Shown: piece after piece, positions 51,053 to 61,609 of the stretch | How the letters are laid out: the number at the start of each line of letters is the position of its first letter | Position numbering within the stretch: position 1 is the stretch's first letter | Assembly (NCBI GenBank): GCA_030522415.1 | Contig: CM060131.1 | Span: 10,063,203 to 10,127,202 of the forward strand | Origin: Channallabes apus | Taxonomy: Eukaryota > Chordata > Actinopteri > Siluriformes > Clariidae | DNA: 64,000 nucleotides | Reading direction: 5' to 3' | Made by a program: the position numbers and the translations under genes | The notes under the pieces: generated by a model | What the model was told of the DNA's origin: nothing | Seen by the model: only the letters and a program-made list of their open reading frames with translations | The model's database searches: none

Positions 51053-53740
51053 TCTGGCATCTTCTTGCTTCTTCCATCAGCAACTGCTTTTTTATTTTTG
51101 GTTTATACTGTACTTCATGGAACCGCTGGGCACGCAGTGATGCACTGGATGTTGTGATCATGTTTTTCGGCTGTCTATGCTGCATTGGATTTGGTGTACA
51201 TGGGCCTAGGAGGCCATGATCAGTTGATGGTGTTATTCACCATCTAGGTTGTTTGCCTGCTGGACCCCCGTGCGTGATTGTCTGTGGTGCACTGGGTGTT
51301 CTGGTGCCTTTCTAACATGGCCAGCATTCACTTTTTTCAATTGTGCTATAATTGCTTTATTTGTGGGATTGGACCGGACAGGATAGTCTAGCTGGTCCAG
51401 ACTCGCATTCCTTACTATTCTTAAACATTTCCTTACCATTTACAAGTTACAATTCAGCCTTTATTCATCACATTATACATTACTGTACGGTGAAATTCAT
51501 TTTTTTTCTTCTTTTTCATTCTTTCAATCCCAGCTTTGTTAGGTTTGCTGGGGTCAGCCCTTATATGGCGCTCCTGGAGCAGACAGGGTTAAGAGCCCAA
51601 CAGTGGCAAACCTGATGGAGCTGGGGCTCGAACTGCCAACCTTCCAATCAGTAAATCAGGGCCCGGTTTCTCGAAAGCTTCTTATCTCTAAGTAGTTCTT
51701 AAGTCGTACCTTAACCTCTCTCTTAACTTAATGGCGCATTTCCCGAAACGTTCTTACGCTAAGTATCTCTTAGCTACGTCAGACGTTCGTAAGGTTGGTC
51801 TGGACCAACCTTAACTCGTACTTAGCGTAGTTTCAGCTCTAGACGCTAGTCGCCGCCACTGAGCAGCAGTCTTTATAAAGCAGCGGTGTATCCAAACACA
51901 TTATGGCACGTTATCAAAGTCGTATTAATGATGGAATATACTGTAGACCTGTTTAAGAATATTATTTTATTTGATATCAGAACTAATAGAGTGACTTTTA
52001 ATTAGCCTATTTCATAATGTGACTAACGCATTAAAATTGCCAATCACAATTAATATTAAACAGGTGGCGAACAATTAGGCAGCGATACAGCGTGGTGTAA
52101 AACCCCATCAGTGGTCGTTATTAAAAATATATATATAAATAAAAGTTTTGCCTTCCAAGGCAACAGATTATGGAGCTTCTTGAGCTGCTCAGACCTGCGC
52201 GTGCCAGGCCAACGCGTCGTACTTACTGTACTTACTGTACACTCCCCGTGCCGATGTCCAGCTGCTCGCTGCTTTTTGTTTAAAATATGTTTCATTGCTC
52301 ATTAGCCATTATCCATGACTTTATGAGTTTTTCTTTTGACACGTTTTATTTTTATGAAATTTGATTTAGTTAAATGAGAAAATAACCTTGGGAGATTCAA
52401 ACCCCGCATCCATTCATTTTTTCTGGGTGATTGTAATGTTTAATACCCCTACAGTATTCACTCATGCGGTTTGACTCGCTGTGAGATGCGGTGTGTTATA
52501 CCCCTACTGTATCTCACCTGCGCGGGCTCGCGCTGTGGCCGTAGGCTTGATCATGATTCACCCCGAGTTTTTGCGCTGTGGTTACGTTTCCATCTTTCCG
52601 CGTGAAAAATTCAACGTTTAATTTTTTGCTGGTCCTCGCGGAAGCTTGCAGACTTTGTAGAACTTCGCGGAACGTTAAAGGAACGTCGTGGGCAATCGCG
52701 GCAGCTCATGGAGATGAGTCCGGCCACACAGGTGAGAGAGGGGTATTAGGCACCACACAGGTGAGAGAGGGGTATTAGGCACCACACAGGTGAGAGAGGG
52801 GTATTAGACACCGTGATCCGCCTCGAGTGACCGGCGCCCGACGGTCCGCGAAGATCTATAAGGTCCGCGAGCTTCCACATGTTAAACATGTTTATTTTTT
52901 TTGTGTGGTAAAATGGAAACGTAATAACAGCACCAAAACTCGGGCCGAATCATAATGAACCGCACTTACGGCCCCGCGTGTGAGATAGAGGTATTAAACC
53001 TCCACTCTGTCATCTCATCGTATTCATTCCATAAGTGCGCTATACAACCCCAACAACTGACACTTCACATTGTTTCTGAAGCTGGTGAAGAGTGTTATCA
53101 GCTGTTTGTCCATCAACTATGATTGGATACCCGGTTCGTTTCACGGCCACATGTTACATGAAAATATTACATATTATATTATTATATTAATTAATATAAA
53201 TTTATATATTTGTCTATTATGGCATGTTATTGTTAAGTTAACACATGTCGAAATAAACGCTATTAAAAGAATTTAGTGCAATGTTTAATTTGCATAGAAA
53301 GTGCCGTCTTTCTTAACACTGTCATGCAAAAGGAGTGAAAAATCGATTCCAGAGCCACCGATGTCCGCTAATTCAGGACCTTCACTGTAGACAGCGCCGC
53401 GTAACGTCGGACGTAAGAGGCAGCGACTTAAGAAGACTCCTAAGAGACAGTTCGAGAAATACACTTAGAAAAGTTATCACTTAACGTAAGATATATCTTA
53501 AGAGTCTTCTTAGCGCGCGAATAGTGTGCGTTATCGAGAAACCGGGCCCTGAGCCGTAACACACTGAGCCCTTTGCTATTGGAGATACGAAATGTTTTGT
53601 ACAAGATAGTAAATAAATTTTAACAGCTATATCTGAACAACAGTTTGGACCTTTAATAGGTTATTGTCAGAAGTAATATATTTGTTAAAGTTTGTCCTTT
53701 CATACAAGCCTAATAAATTTTCTGATAGATCAGTAATATT

Positions 53741-53787
<47 letters not shown>

Positions 53788-56468
53788 TAAACATAATAAA
53801 ATATAATAATGAACAGCAATATTTTAGATTTTTTTCAATTTGATCTTTTATGTTTTTCTCTCCCCCCTCTTTTATTTTTGTAGTGAATCTGATGGAAACC
53901 ACAGCACAGAGGACGAGGCTAGCAAGGCTGACCTGGAGGACGGTATTGACAAGCCCCTTGCTGCTCAAGAGGTCGGAGGCTCAACCACTTCTATCATTTC
54001 GCTCGCTGGTGCCCCCTGTAGTACAGGAGGTCAGCTCATTCTTAACAACACCGGGGGATTCCTTACCAGTCCTCATTCACTGTTGCTCAATGGGAGCCCA
54101 TTACTATCAGGGACTGGAACTGGTGTCATAATTAACGGATTGACTCTAAGCGATGGTCACGCAGTCACCCTCAGTCCTGTAACTACCAACACTCCTCTTT
54201 TACTTAATGGAGCACAGGTTATATCTAAGGGCAGTGGGAACAGTAGCAGCCCTGAGGAAAACTGCATTACTAAAATGGACACGCAAGCCAACCTCACTAA
54301 CGCAGTCCCTGTCTCATTGACAGACGGCACAAAAGTGACCAACCATAATGTCTCTCCATTGGACTTCATTACTGTTCCAGAGGTTATGAAAGCTCAAGAT
54401 AGCACCCAAATGGTGCACCCAACCTCCATATCCACATCCACAGTCTCCTCCACAGTGGTGACTCACAATTCTCTTCCTACATTAGCATTAACTCCAAATG
54501 GCGTCCTTACGTCTGCAGTTCCCACCTCTAGTACAGTTATTTCCAACCCAGCGATGACGCAACAATCCACCCAGCAGCCTGAGCTTGTGGTGGTAGCTAC
54601 AGCTTGTTCCCAAATAAACCCTACTTCCTCTCTTAAACAAACGGGACCTTGTTCCACTGTCTCTGGCTCTCAGGTTTTTTCATTGCCCCAGGTGGTACCA
54701 TCCATACAGGGTATTCCAGTATCTCAATTAGTGCAGCACCCAGCAGGGACTCCGGTGTCTTGCCCTCAGTTGGTTCCCGTGTCCCCCATTACCACTCAAC
54801 TACCCCAGAGTTCTACCCCTCATTTTCCAACTCCTAATCTGCAAATTGGGTGCAGGCCTAGTCAAGCTCAGCATCAAAACGGATCCCCTGCATTTGGGGA
54901 GAACACTGCTGTGTCTGTTTCCCGGGTGCCTAATGAACAAGGGCTGACAATTCACTTAACAGACCAGTCCAATTCATCTACCACCTCACAGATACAGACT
55001 CCGCTGGGTTCACAAGGCATTCCCATCTCTTCCCCAACACAAGTAGTTCCTGTTTCACAGTCCAAGGACACGGGGCAGCCCCAGCTCATTCCTTTGCCTC
55101 AACTCATGCCTGTATCCCCTATTGCTGGGGCACCTACAGGGGCTATATCCTTCCCTCAGGTTGTCCCAGCAGCACCCTCCTTCTCCATCCCAACTCCGGG
55201 AGGTGCTTTCCAAATCTTAGCATCTGGCTCCGGAGGAGGTGTTGCTTTGCCCCAGGGAGCTATACGTTTAAGTCCAATAGGACCTCCACAGAGTGTGCCT
55301 GCAACTGGTCCTATTCCAAGTGTCCAGCTTCTCAATTCAGGAGTGATTCAGCTTCCCTCTGCTTCTCCAGGTAAGATACAAGTCTGTAGAATTTAACTAT
55401 ATTAGATTAATCAGACAATTCAAACGTTCCAAATAGGGCTGCACGATATATCGAATCGTTATCGCGATAATGGTATACGCAATATCTGTATGGCAAAGAG
55501 TTGAGAGAAATTTTATTTATGTGCCAAGCATTTGTGTGTCTAAATTTGACCAATCAGATGGGCCCTTACTATCTTTATACCCGCCTCCCAAGTAGGTGAT
55601 ATAATGCTAATATCGCAAGAAATATCGTTATCTCAATATTCAACAATATCGCATATTTTCCTTATATCGTGCAGCAGCCCTAGTTCCAAATACAAGTACA
55701 CCAGCTACGATTTCTGTTTCCCCTTGCCATGACCAAAGAAGAGAACTTGACTGCATAATTCTGCTCTTGTTTGAAGGTAACTTCGTCTTGGCAGGTGGCA
55801 GTCCATTCCTGAGCGTTCAGAACGGCAAACTCATCCTCACCATCCCAGCTGGTTTTCAGTTCACCAGCATGCCTGTCAAATCAATCCCAGAAAACCCTGG
55901 CCCAACTGTCAGCAGCAGTGGACTAGAACAAACCTTAACAGGAACTTCACTACAAAACAAACCAGTCTCCTTATCCTCTGGGCTGACCTCTACTCCCTTT
56001 CACTCGTCTCCTTTAATTGGCTCAGCTGCACTTTACTGTAATCCTGAGCCCGGAGCCCTGGCTAACCCTACACCAGGGGCCTCTCCAAACACCTCAGACT
56101 CTCCGACCGCAACCCCGACCAGTGTGCTGCCATCCCAACAGACCCTCAGCCCTGAGAGCATGCTGTCATTCAGTCCACTCAGCAGTGGTATAGCCAGTGC
56201 TCATCATCTAATTCAACCTGCTTGGAGTCCCATGCCCCTGTCATCATCTTCTGGACTCACACTGTTTGATGTACGTGGAAAAGGGGATCTCCCTGAGGAC
56301 CCAGCTTTATTGGGATTACCAGGTGGGGAGTCTCTGCTATTGGGTACGCCTCCTCCAGGTGACGATGTACATAGGGAATCTCATCTTGATGATGTGGAGA
56401 TGGATGGAGACTCAAAGATTCTTACCCAACTGCAGTCCGTCCCTGTAGATGATGATTTGGGTTTGTAA
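44649..56468 (+). CDS. six5: six5 (SIX homeobox 5 transcription factor), complete
   Basis: DNA-binding regulator of the SIX family that works with EYA co-activators in the nucleus. Three exons: 44649-45343, 53884-55370 and 55777-56468 (TAA), joined in frame for 957 aa. Exon 1 holds the SIX domain (about residues 50-161: [54 protein letters not shown]) and homeodomain (about 162-222: [53 protein letters not shown]). The exon 1/2 junction recreates KSESDGN, conserved in SIX4/SIX5. Exons 2-3 are a Ser/Thr/Pro/Gln-rich activation region with repeated PQVVP-like motifs, [15 protein letters not shown], and a C-terminus [17 protein letters not shown]. The end and the QVVP repeats point to SIX5 rather than SIX4. 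Intron 1 is 8.5 kb, packed with transposons. The start is the first ATG before the SIX domain; an 18-nt poly(A) run sits just upstream. Confidence 0.93.
45363..45391. repeat. (ATT)n microsatellite
   Basis: About nine ATT units, 20 bp inside six5 intron 1. Confidence 0.9.
46318..46889. mobile_element. Degraded MITE-like element in six5 intron 1
   Basis: Left TATGATGCGTTCACATTACA and right GGTAATGTGAACATAG (complement CTATGTTCACATTACC) are imperfect inverted ends. No coding capacity and no clean duplication. Confidence 0.45.
47385..47860. other. Possible DNA-transposon relic in six5 intron 1
   Basis: GGGTGCTTTCACACCTACAG and GGTTTGCTTTCACATATGCA resemble the start of common fish DNA elements. 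No matching right end was found, so assignment stays open. Confidence 0.3.
48350..48640 (-). mobile_element. Old tRNA-derived SINE-like repeat
   Basis: Diverged copy with GGTTTATCCTGGTCAGGG, AAGTCCATCCCAGGACACAC, AGGGCAATTTAGCTTAGCC and CATTTACATGTTTTTGGGAGG. The tRNA-like head is eroded. Confidence 0.5.
49178..49425 (-). mobile_element. tRNA-derived SINE-like repeat
   Basis: TTACCGCTTAATCCTGTATTTAG start, CTGGAGCCTGTCCCAGGAGA, TCACTATGGGCAATTTGAGA and CACGGGGAGAACATGCAAAC. The head is cut just after GGACCC. Confidence 0.75.
49642..50715. mobile_element. hAT-type element (TAGGGCTGCACGAT family), copy 1
   Basis: Ends TAGGGCTGCACGATATATCG and ATATCGTGCAGCCCTA. Perfect 8-bp duplication ATGTAATC at 49634-49641 and 50716-50723. 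Subterminal ATCGCGATAA / TTATCGCAAT motifs. No transposase, so it depended on a partner element. In six5 intron 1. Confidence 0.88.
51018..51045. repeat. (CT)n microsatellite
   Basis: About 14 CT units in six5 intron 1. Confidence 0.9.
51570..51655 (-). mobile_element. Second-family SINE, split by a later insertion
   Basis: GGCGCTCCTGGAGCAGACAG, AAGAGCCCAACAGTGGCAAA and GGGGCTCGAACTGCCAACCT (complement contains a B box) run up to 51655. The sequence GAGCCGTAACACACTGAGCC resumes at 53551-53570, the complement of the tRNA-like start GGCTCAGTG. The element at 51658-53551 lies between. Confidence 0.6.
52440..53008. repeat. Inner inverted-repeat unit
   Basis: Left arm 52488-52595 (GTTATACCCCTACTGTATCT, GCTGTGGTTACGTTTCCAT) is mirrored by right arm 52905-53008 (ATGGAAACGTAATAACAGC, GAGATAGAGGTATTAAAC). 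The two are close to complementary along their length. The loop holds the 29-bp tandem repeat. Confidence 0.6.
52724..52811. repeat. 29-bp tandem repeat, three units
   Basis: CCACACAGGTGAGAGAGGGG followed by TATTAGGCA, three consecutive near-identical units. Confidence 0.9.
53738..53785. repeat. (AAT)n microsatellite
   Basis: About 15 AAT/TAA units about 100 bp before six5 exon 2. Confidence 0.9.
55434..55682. mobile_element. hAT-type element (TAGGGCTGCACGAT family), copy 2
   Basis: 249 bp in six5 intron 2. Ends TAGGGCTGCACGATATATCG and TTATATCGTGCAGCAGCCCTA. Perfect 8-bp duplication GTTCCAAA at 55426-55433 and 55683-55690. It shares TTTGACCAATCAGATGGGCC and adjoining sequence with the 1074-bp copy, so it is an internally deleted relative. 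Confidence 0.9.
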
Positions 56469-57486
56469 TAGTTTTTCTCTTTTGGGCTGCCTTTAGGAGC
56501 CCTCGGACAATCCTGACACTCGGTCCACAGCACTCCATATTTTGTATGAGTCGATGTATGGCATTAGAAATAGGAATCATGGTAGACTCTGATAAACAAT
56601 GCCTGATTTGTTCATTTTATAGAATAATGTATAAAAAGAAAACAGGATCCCTCACTTACAAGCTTTATAGATTTTGTTGCATCTAACGCCATATCCCCTT
56701 TGGGACCCACAGCCAACAGTGTGTAGGTTTCACTTGACACAGGACCAACGGTACCAGTCATAAGTTTGGACACAATTAAATTTTTTTAACAAAGATAAAG
56801 ATTTTGAAATGAACTATGAAATAACCCAGATAGTCCATTGGTATGTTAACACATGAAGATCAGCTGTTCAGGAATAGTTCTTGCACGAACAGAATTGTCA
56901 AGTGCATTTGCAAAACCCATCAAGCACCATGATAAAACTGTCATGCACACCATTCCAGAAAAGCAAGTCCAAAACTTACCTTTGTTGCAGAGGAGAAGTT
57001 CATTTAGCATTACCAGCCTCAAAAAACACCAATTAACAGCACCTCTGATTAGAGCTGTTTTTTAAGGCTTTAAAGAACAAGTAGCAGAGTCATCTCAATA
57101 TCAAAGATGATTACATATTTTTGATGCCTTCAAAATTGTTTTAGAAATCATTGAATACAAGTTGTGTACAATCTTCTGACTGGTAGTGAATGGAATAATG
57201 GCATTTACAGAGATGCACGGAGAATTAACTGGACAGAAATTTTTTTATTTTCTGACAATATAAATCAGGCATTATAGCTTGAATTTACTATACAATAATG
57301 TTTTTAAATAATGTAAAATACTTCACAGTTATGATGGTTAGTAATGAATCAAACACTCTAAGCAATCACCTCAGTTCAGCTCGTTTAGCGAAGGCACTGC
57401 TGAGTGGTTCAATTGAAAGCAAAAAAAAAAAAAAAAAAGAGGGAGACTAGCTGCCAACCAATATAACAAGCAGCTGAAAAGAAAGA

Positions 57487-57521
<35 letters not shown>

Positions 57522-59560
57522 AGTCATGTTTTCAGCTAAACTAAACTTATTTATTGGATTTTACAGCACGTTTTAATGGCCGTTTTTAAATACTGGGAAT
57601 AAGTCGTTTTCGTAGTCACTCCTAGGGTCTGTCTCATAAAGCAGGATTTAGTTGGTTAGCTAGCTTGGATTTGTTTTGCTTTATCTCCTGAATGTGGTTA
57701 ACTTTTTACTTGGTTAACTTTTTACTTGGTTAACTTGCCATAGCGTGTGTCATTATACAAGGTAGACAAGCCTTATTTCACTTTCTACATTGACCGTGAA
57801 ACTATTCCTGTAGAAGGATTAAGGAGCGTACTGTAGAGGAGGAAAAATTTTCATTTAGCACAGTCGGAGATTGGTAATCTCTCTTGGATCTGCCCAGTTA
57901 TTTTTTACATTATACATCTAAAATCTGAAATGCTGTTTGCAGTACGATCTAGCTAATTTCATTCACAGTTCCTCTTGGTGTTCTATTGGATTAAATGCCA
58001 TTGATGATTACAAGTAATTGCTGCACAGTCAATTGCATTTAAAATTGCGATATTCAATCTATAATTAAAGTATTTATTTTTAAATCCTTTGGAGGTGTTA
58101 CTATTGGCAAACATCCTTTTAATGAGATAATTTGTGCCATTATTTGCTGTTTGCCTAGGTAAATATATCTGTATGAAAATTGGTACATTTAATTGTTACA
58201 TATTGCGGTTTACAATCGGAATATGTGTAAAAAATAATGGTAGTGTGATATGTAAAAAATTATCAAATTGTATACCCCTAAAAGAATGTCATTTTACCAT
58301 GAAAGGAAATCTCTGAAAAGTCCATTGATGAATTAAACTAGACTACAGTATATATTTTTAATCAAAGGTATCGTTGCAGAATCATCATAGTATAATCATC
58401 ATACACACCTACACGTTCTCACAAGATTTTATTGAGATCATGTTGCACAGTGTGAGAAGTAATAATCTTAAAAGCCTGAATGTAAAAACAAGCTTAAATG
58501 TGGAAACCAGATTATTATTCCTGTTTTATGAGCCAGACATCTCAACACAGGAGTGTATGTTGACATTGGAGCGAAGTTACCTAAACTAGACGAATTACGA
58601 CCAGGTCATGTTTCACTAACATTACGTTTTAGGTTGTTTTTTTTTTTTTTTTTTGCCTTTCAAAAGGATCACTTTAACAGTTGAATGAATCTACTCCTGG
58701 ATTTTCCAGACAGAAAGCTTGAATGACTTTTACGTAAGATATCGCGTAAAAGTTAAAACACAACCTTTAACATTTTTCTATCCTTAATGAAAAAAATAGG
58801 CATGTTTATCGGCGTGGCTTTAAGGTGCTTTGTGTCAACTTTAGCGTCGCAATCATCTGCAATCTGCAGCGTGTATATACATTTTATTCATTCGTGTACA
58901 TCGAAAGACTGAACTCATTTTTCTGAGGATTAATAGTTTGTCTGTGTAATGTTCGCGCATAACACTTGTTTTTCACACATGCACATTTTTATTTTTTTTT
59001 GCTATTTAATATTTTTATGCATCATAACCGGCAAGAAGTCGTCTATTACTTTACACAGTTAGGTTCCAGTTTAATAAACGCTCCCATCAGTCACTACAGT
59101 GTAGCACATACTGAGAAGGTACTGTTAGCCAAGTTGTATGAAAGAAAAAGGGCTTTTAATTGTTTTATTTTTTATGATTTTTATCTATGCAAGTAGAATC
59201 TATGTGAAAGGTGCTGCCGAGTTGGTGTTAGTGTTTTTTAGATGACTCGCGTTACTGTGGAGTTTAAGCTAAATCTTATGAATCTGACCCAACTGTTGAA
59301 TTCACACTACACTTTCATTTAAATATGTGCAAATATTCCTCTTTTCTTTTTTTTTTTTTTTTTTTTTTTTTGAGAATTTTGTAGGATTTTTTTTCAAGTT
59401 ATACACAATGTCTATTGTCTGTATTCATGTGCAGTCAAACTAATTCCATGCTACAATCTTTGCTAGAAACTTTGCGTATGGCAGTACTGTACACGTCTAT
59501 GGAATTGGCTCACTGGGTGCACGCTAGGTTCAAAACTGTAAATAAAATTGGACTCCATCT
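56469..59560 (+). other. six5: Probable six5 3'UTR
   Basis: No other gene is seen. AATAAA at 59541-59546 in the context CTGTAAATAAAATTGGACTC looks like a genuine vertebrate 3' end, which would make a 3.1 kb UTR. Earlier ends are possible. The stretch includes a Tc1-like element (56754-57183), poly(T) tracts at 57490 and 58630, and otherwise AT-rich sequence. Confidence 0.4.
56754..57183 (+). mobile_element. Tc1-like element relic
   Basis: Starts CCAGTCATAAGTTTGGACAC and ends TCTTCTGACTGG, flanked by TA on both sides. Plus-strand remnants SLKKHQLTAPLIR show the same transposase region as 10823-11375. Confidence 0.75.
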
Positions 59561-60560
59561 TAACTCATGGTGCTTATCTCCAGTAGGCCAACATGTCTTA
59601 ATATATTTTGCACATCTTATCCATGACCTCTCGTTTCCTCTCCTAATGGTCCTACAGAAGCCATCAAGACATTTTCTCCACTGTTGACCTGTACAGGAGT
59701 GATGATGTGACCCTAGCGTAAACCTGACATATTTCCGTTTTGCAGGAGACTGTGTGTTTAATATCAGTCGTACATGTGCCTTTTTCCTGTTTTGTATGTT
59801 TCTCTTTTTGTGTGTATTTAAAACATTAGCAGGGGTGGACAAATCTTTATCCTAAGGTGCCGGAAGCAAGTAAGTTCAGTGTTTATCAGGGTGTTTTAGG
59901 ATGCTGGACCGAAGTTCCAGAGTCAAAGATATGAAGGGAAACAGTGAGTAAACTGTAACACAGTGCAGGACAAGAAAACTATTGCGCTCTCAGCACACTT
60001 GCAGTTAACCCTTAATCGGCCTAAAGTAAAGACTTTACAAATCTTTGCCGGTATAAACGTTACCAGGAAAGAGTCAAGTACACACTTGAATAAAACCTGC
60101 CCTACCAGGGATTCATACAGTATGCTTTGTATATGAATTGCTTGTTATACAAAAAGTTATTTGCATTAGTCATCACTTTTTAGTTGATTTAAAAAGTCTA
60201 GCCAACTCAAGCATGGCACTGGATAGGACATTGGAGCTCTGACTTGCCTACGTTTATTTTTTCTTTTACGATGCAACTTTACCAAGTGTTTAAGTGATTT
60301 CCATTCATTAAGTTTTTTTTCCAACCACAAGGTTCGCGGTTCAGCACTATCCCTCCAGGTTTTGACCAGTTGATATGGTTTGATAAACCACTTCTTACAG
60401 GATAACATTTTTGAAAATGTTGTAAGGAGTCTCCAGCTTTAGCACTTTATTAACCAGTTGCCTTTATGCTCAGGACAGCAGATGAGCAGATGTGTTTTGC
60501 AGTTTCTCTTTAGGAGACTTTTTTTTTTTTTTTTACTGTTGGGAAATCGCTGTGGTTTAA
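59560..60560. other. Intergenic, no feature seen
   Basis: No gene or repeat that I recognise. A short stretch shares GATGTGTTTTGCAGTTTCTC with 62135 and leads into the next repeat. Confidence 0.35.
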
Positions 60561-60890
60561 AAGAAACACTTATACTGCCTGGCCAAAACATTTTAGTCCA
60601 AGTTTAATTTCACTGGACCGCTTTTAGGTTTGATTACCGTTCGCATTGACCATGCCATTGATTTGAGTGAAACTTGAGTGATCTCGATTTCCATCCAGTT
60701 ATAATTCAGAATAATTTTCGGTTGAGGTCTTGTACTGATGATAAGACAGTCGAACCACTCTGTAAAGTCTTCTCCATCCAATCCAATCCCATCGACTTTC
60801 ATGGACTCTGTGGTTGCCACTTCATGTGTAAAAATGTTCCCTCATTATCTCAGAACCAATAAAGCCGGTTTAATACATGGATTCTTTGTC
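60480..60890. mobile_element. Tc1-like repeat fragment, copy A
   Basis: GATGTGTTTTGCAGTTTCTC, CTGCCTGGCCAAAACATTTT, TTTAATTTCACTGGACCGC and TTTTAGGTTTGATTACCG recur in the same order at 62135-62310 (copy B). The CTGCCTGGCCAAAA motif is the terminal sequence of a common fish Tc1-like family. Confidence 0.5.
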
Positions 60891-61534
60891 CACCCCTGAT
60901 TAAATAGTACGTTTTTTCATCTGTCTAAAGTGGTCCATCAACACTCTTCTGCTTTATACTTTCCGTATCTTTAGAAGTGTATTCACAATAGGACATGTAG
61001 CATTTTTATGCCAAAGGCTTGTATTAATTTTTCTTCCATGCACCTGAACAATGTGTTGTTTTTCCCACTATGTAAGAAACAAATGGCATTTGTGTGTGTG
61101 TGTGTTTTTGTGTGTCCGTTATGTGTGTTGTGTGAACAAGCAACAAGTAGTGAACTTTCCTGTTGCTGTTATTGAATGTTCTTATTTTTTGTGTGGCATG
61201 TTTGTTACAGTACTATCAGACATACAAAGCCACAATCATCTCCATCCAGAGGAAAATATACAGCTGATCAAACCAAAGAATTTTGCAATGTACTTTCAAT
61301 TTAATAAAGGGATTTTGTGTTGTTTTTTTTTTTATTTTATTTTATATATCCTTTATGTTCCCAGCATGATGAAACAGCATATCTCTTTTAAAGAGTTGTT
61401 TTGTACTTGTTATAGTTATTCTATTTTTTATATCCGATCTATTTTGGCATTGTGTTAAATATACTTTGCAATGCAAGCTGTCTGGTCTCATTTTGTGTTA
61501 TTGATGTATGCCTTCACATTTACATTCACATTTG

Positions 61535-61600
61535 CATTTATTCATTTGTCAGATGCCTTTATCCAAAGTGACTTTCTAGTGAGGCAGAACACATTCCAAA
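61535..61600. mobile_element. Second-family SINE, 3' core fragment
   Basis: CATTTGTCAGATGCCTTTATCCAAAGTGACTTTCTAG matches the conserved core at the 41497 copy. The remainder is absent. Confidence 0.5.
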
Positions 61601-61609
61601 CGTAGAGCC

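Larger units (their letters stand above)
51658..53551. mobile_element. Long-TIR DNA element (GGGCCCGGTTTCTCGA family)
   Basis: Ends AGGGCCCGGTTTCTCGAAAG and ATCGAGAAACCGGGCCCT are inverted. Both arms then carry repeated CTTAAG/TCTTAG/ACGTAAG motifs for about 150 bp. No transposase frame. A smaller inverted-repeat unit (about 52440-53008) lies inside. In six5 intron 1; family not assigned. Confidence 0.7.

Noticed and set aside
52724..52811. CRISPR-like array of three 29-bp units
   Set aside because: Units are directly adjacent with no spacers, the genome is vertebrate, and no cas genes are present.
55371..55396. Reading six5 exon 2 through to the stop at 55396 as the true C-terminus
   Set aside because: A clean GTAAGA donor at 55371 joins in frame to 55777, which supplies the conserved SIX5 end. 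The read-through is at most a minor isoform.
44649..56468. Assignment to six4 instead of six5
   Set aside because: SIX and homeodomains are close in both. The DLYLRARY segment, QVVP motifs and LTQLQSVPV end match SIX5.
59415..59687. 90-codon frame after six5 as a separate gene
   Set aside because: It spans the likely six5 poly(A) signal and has no recognisable domain or conserved start context.
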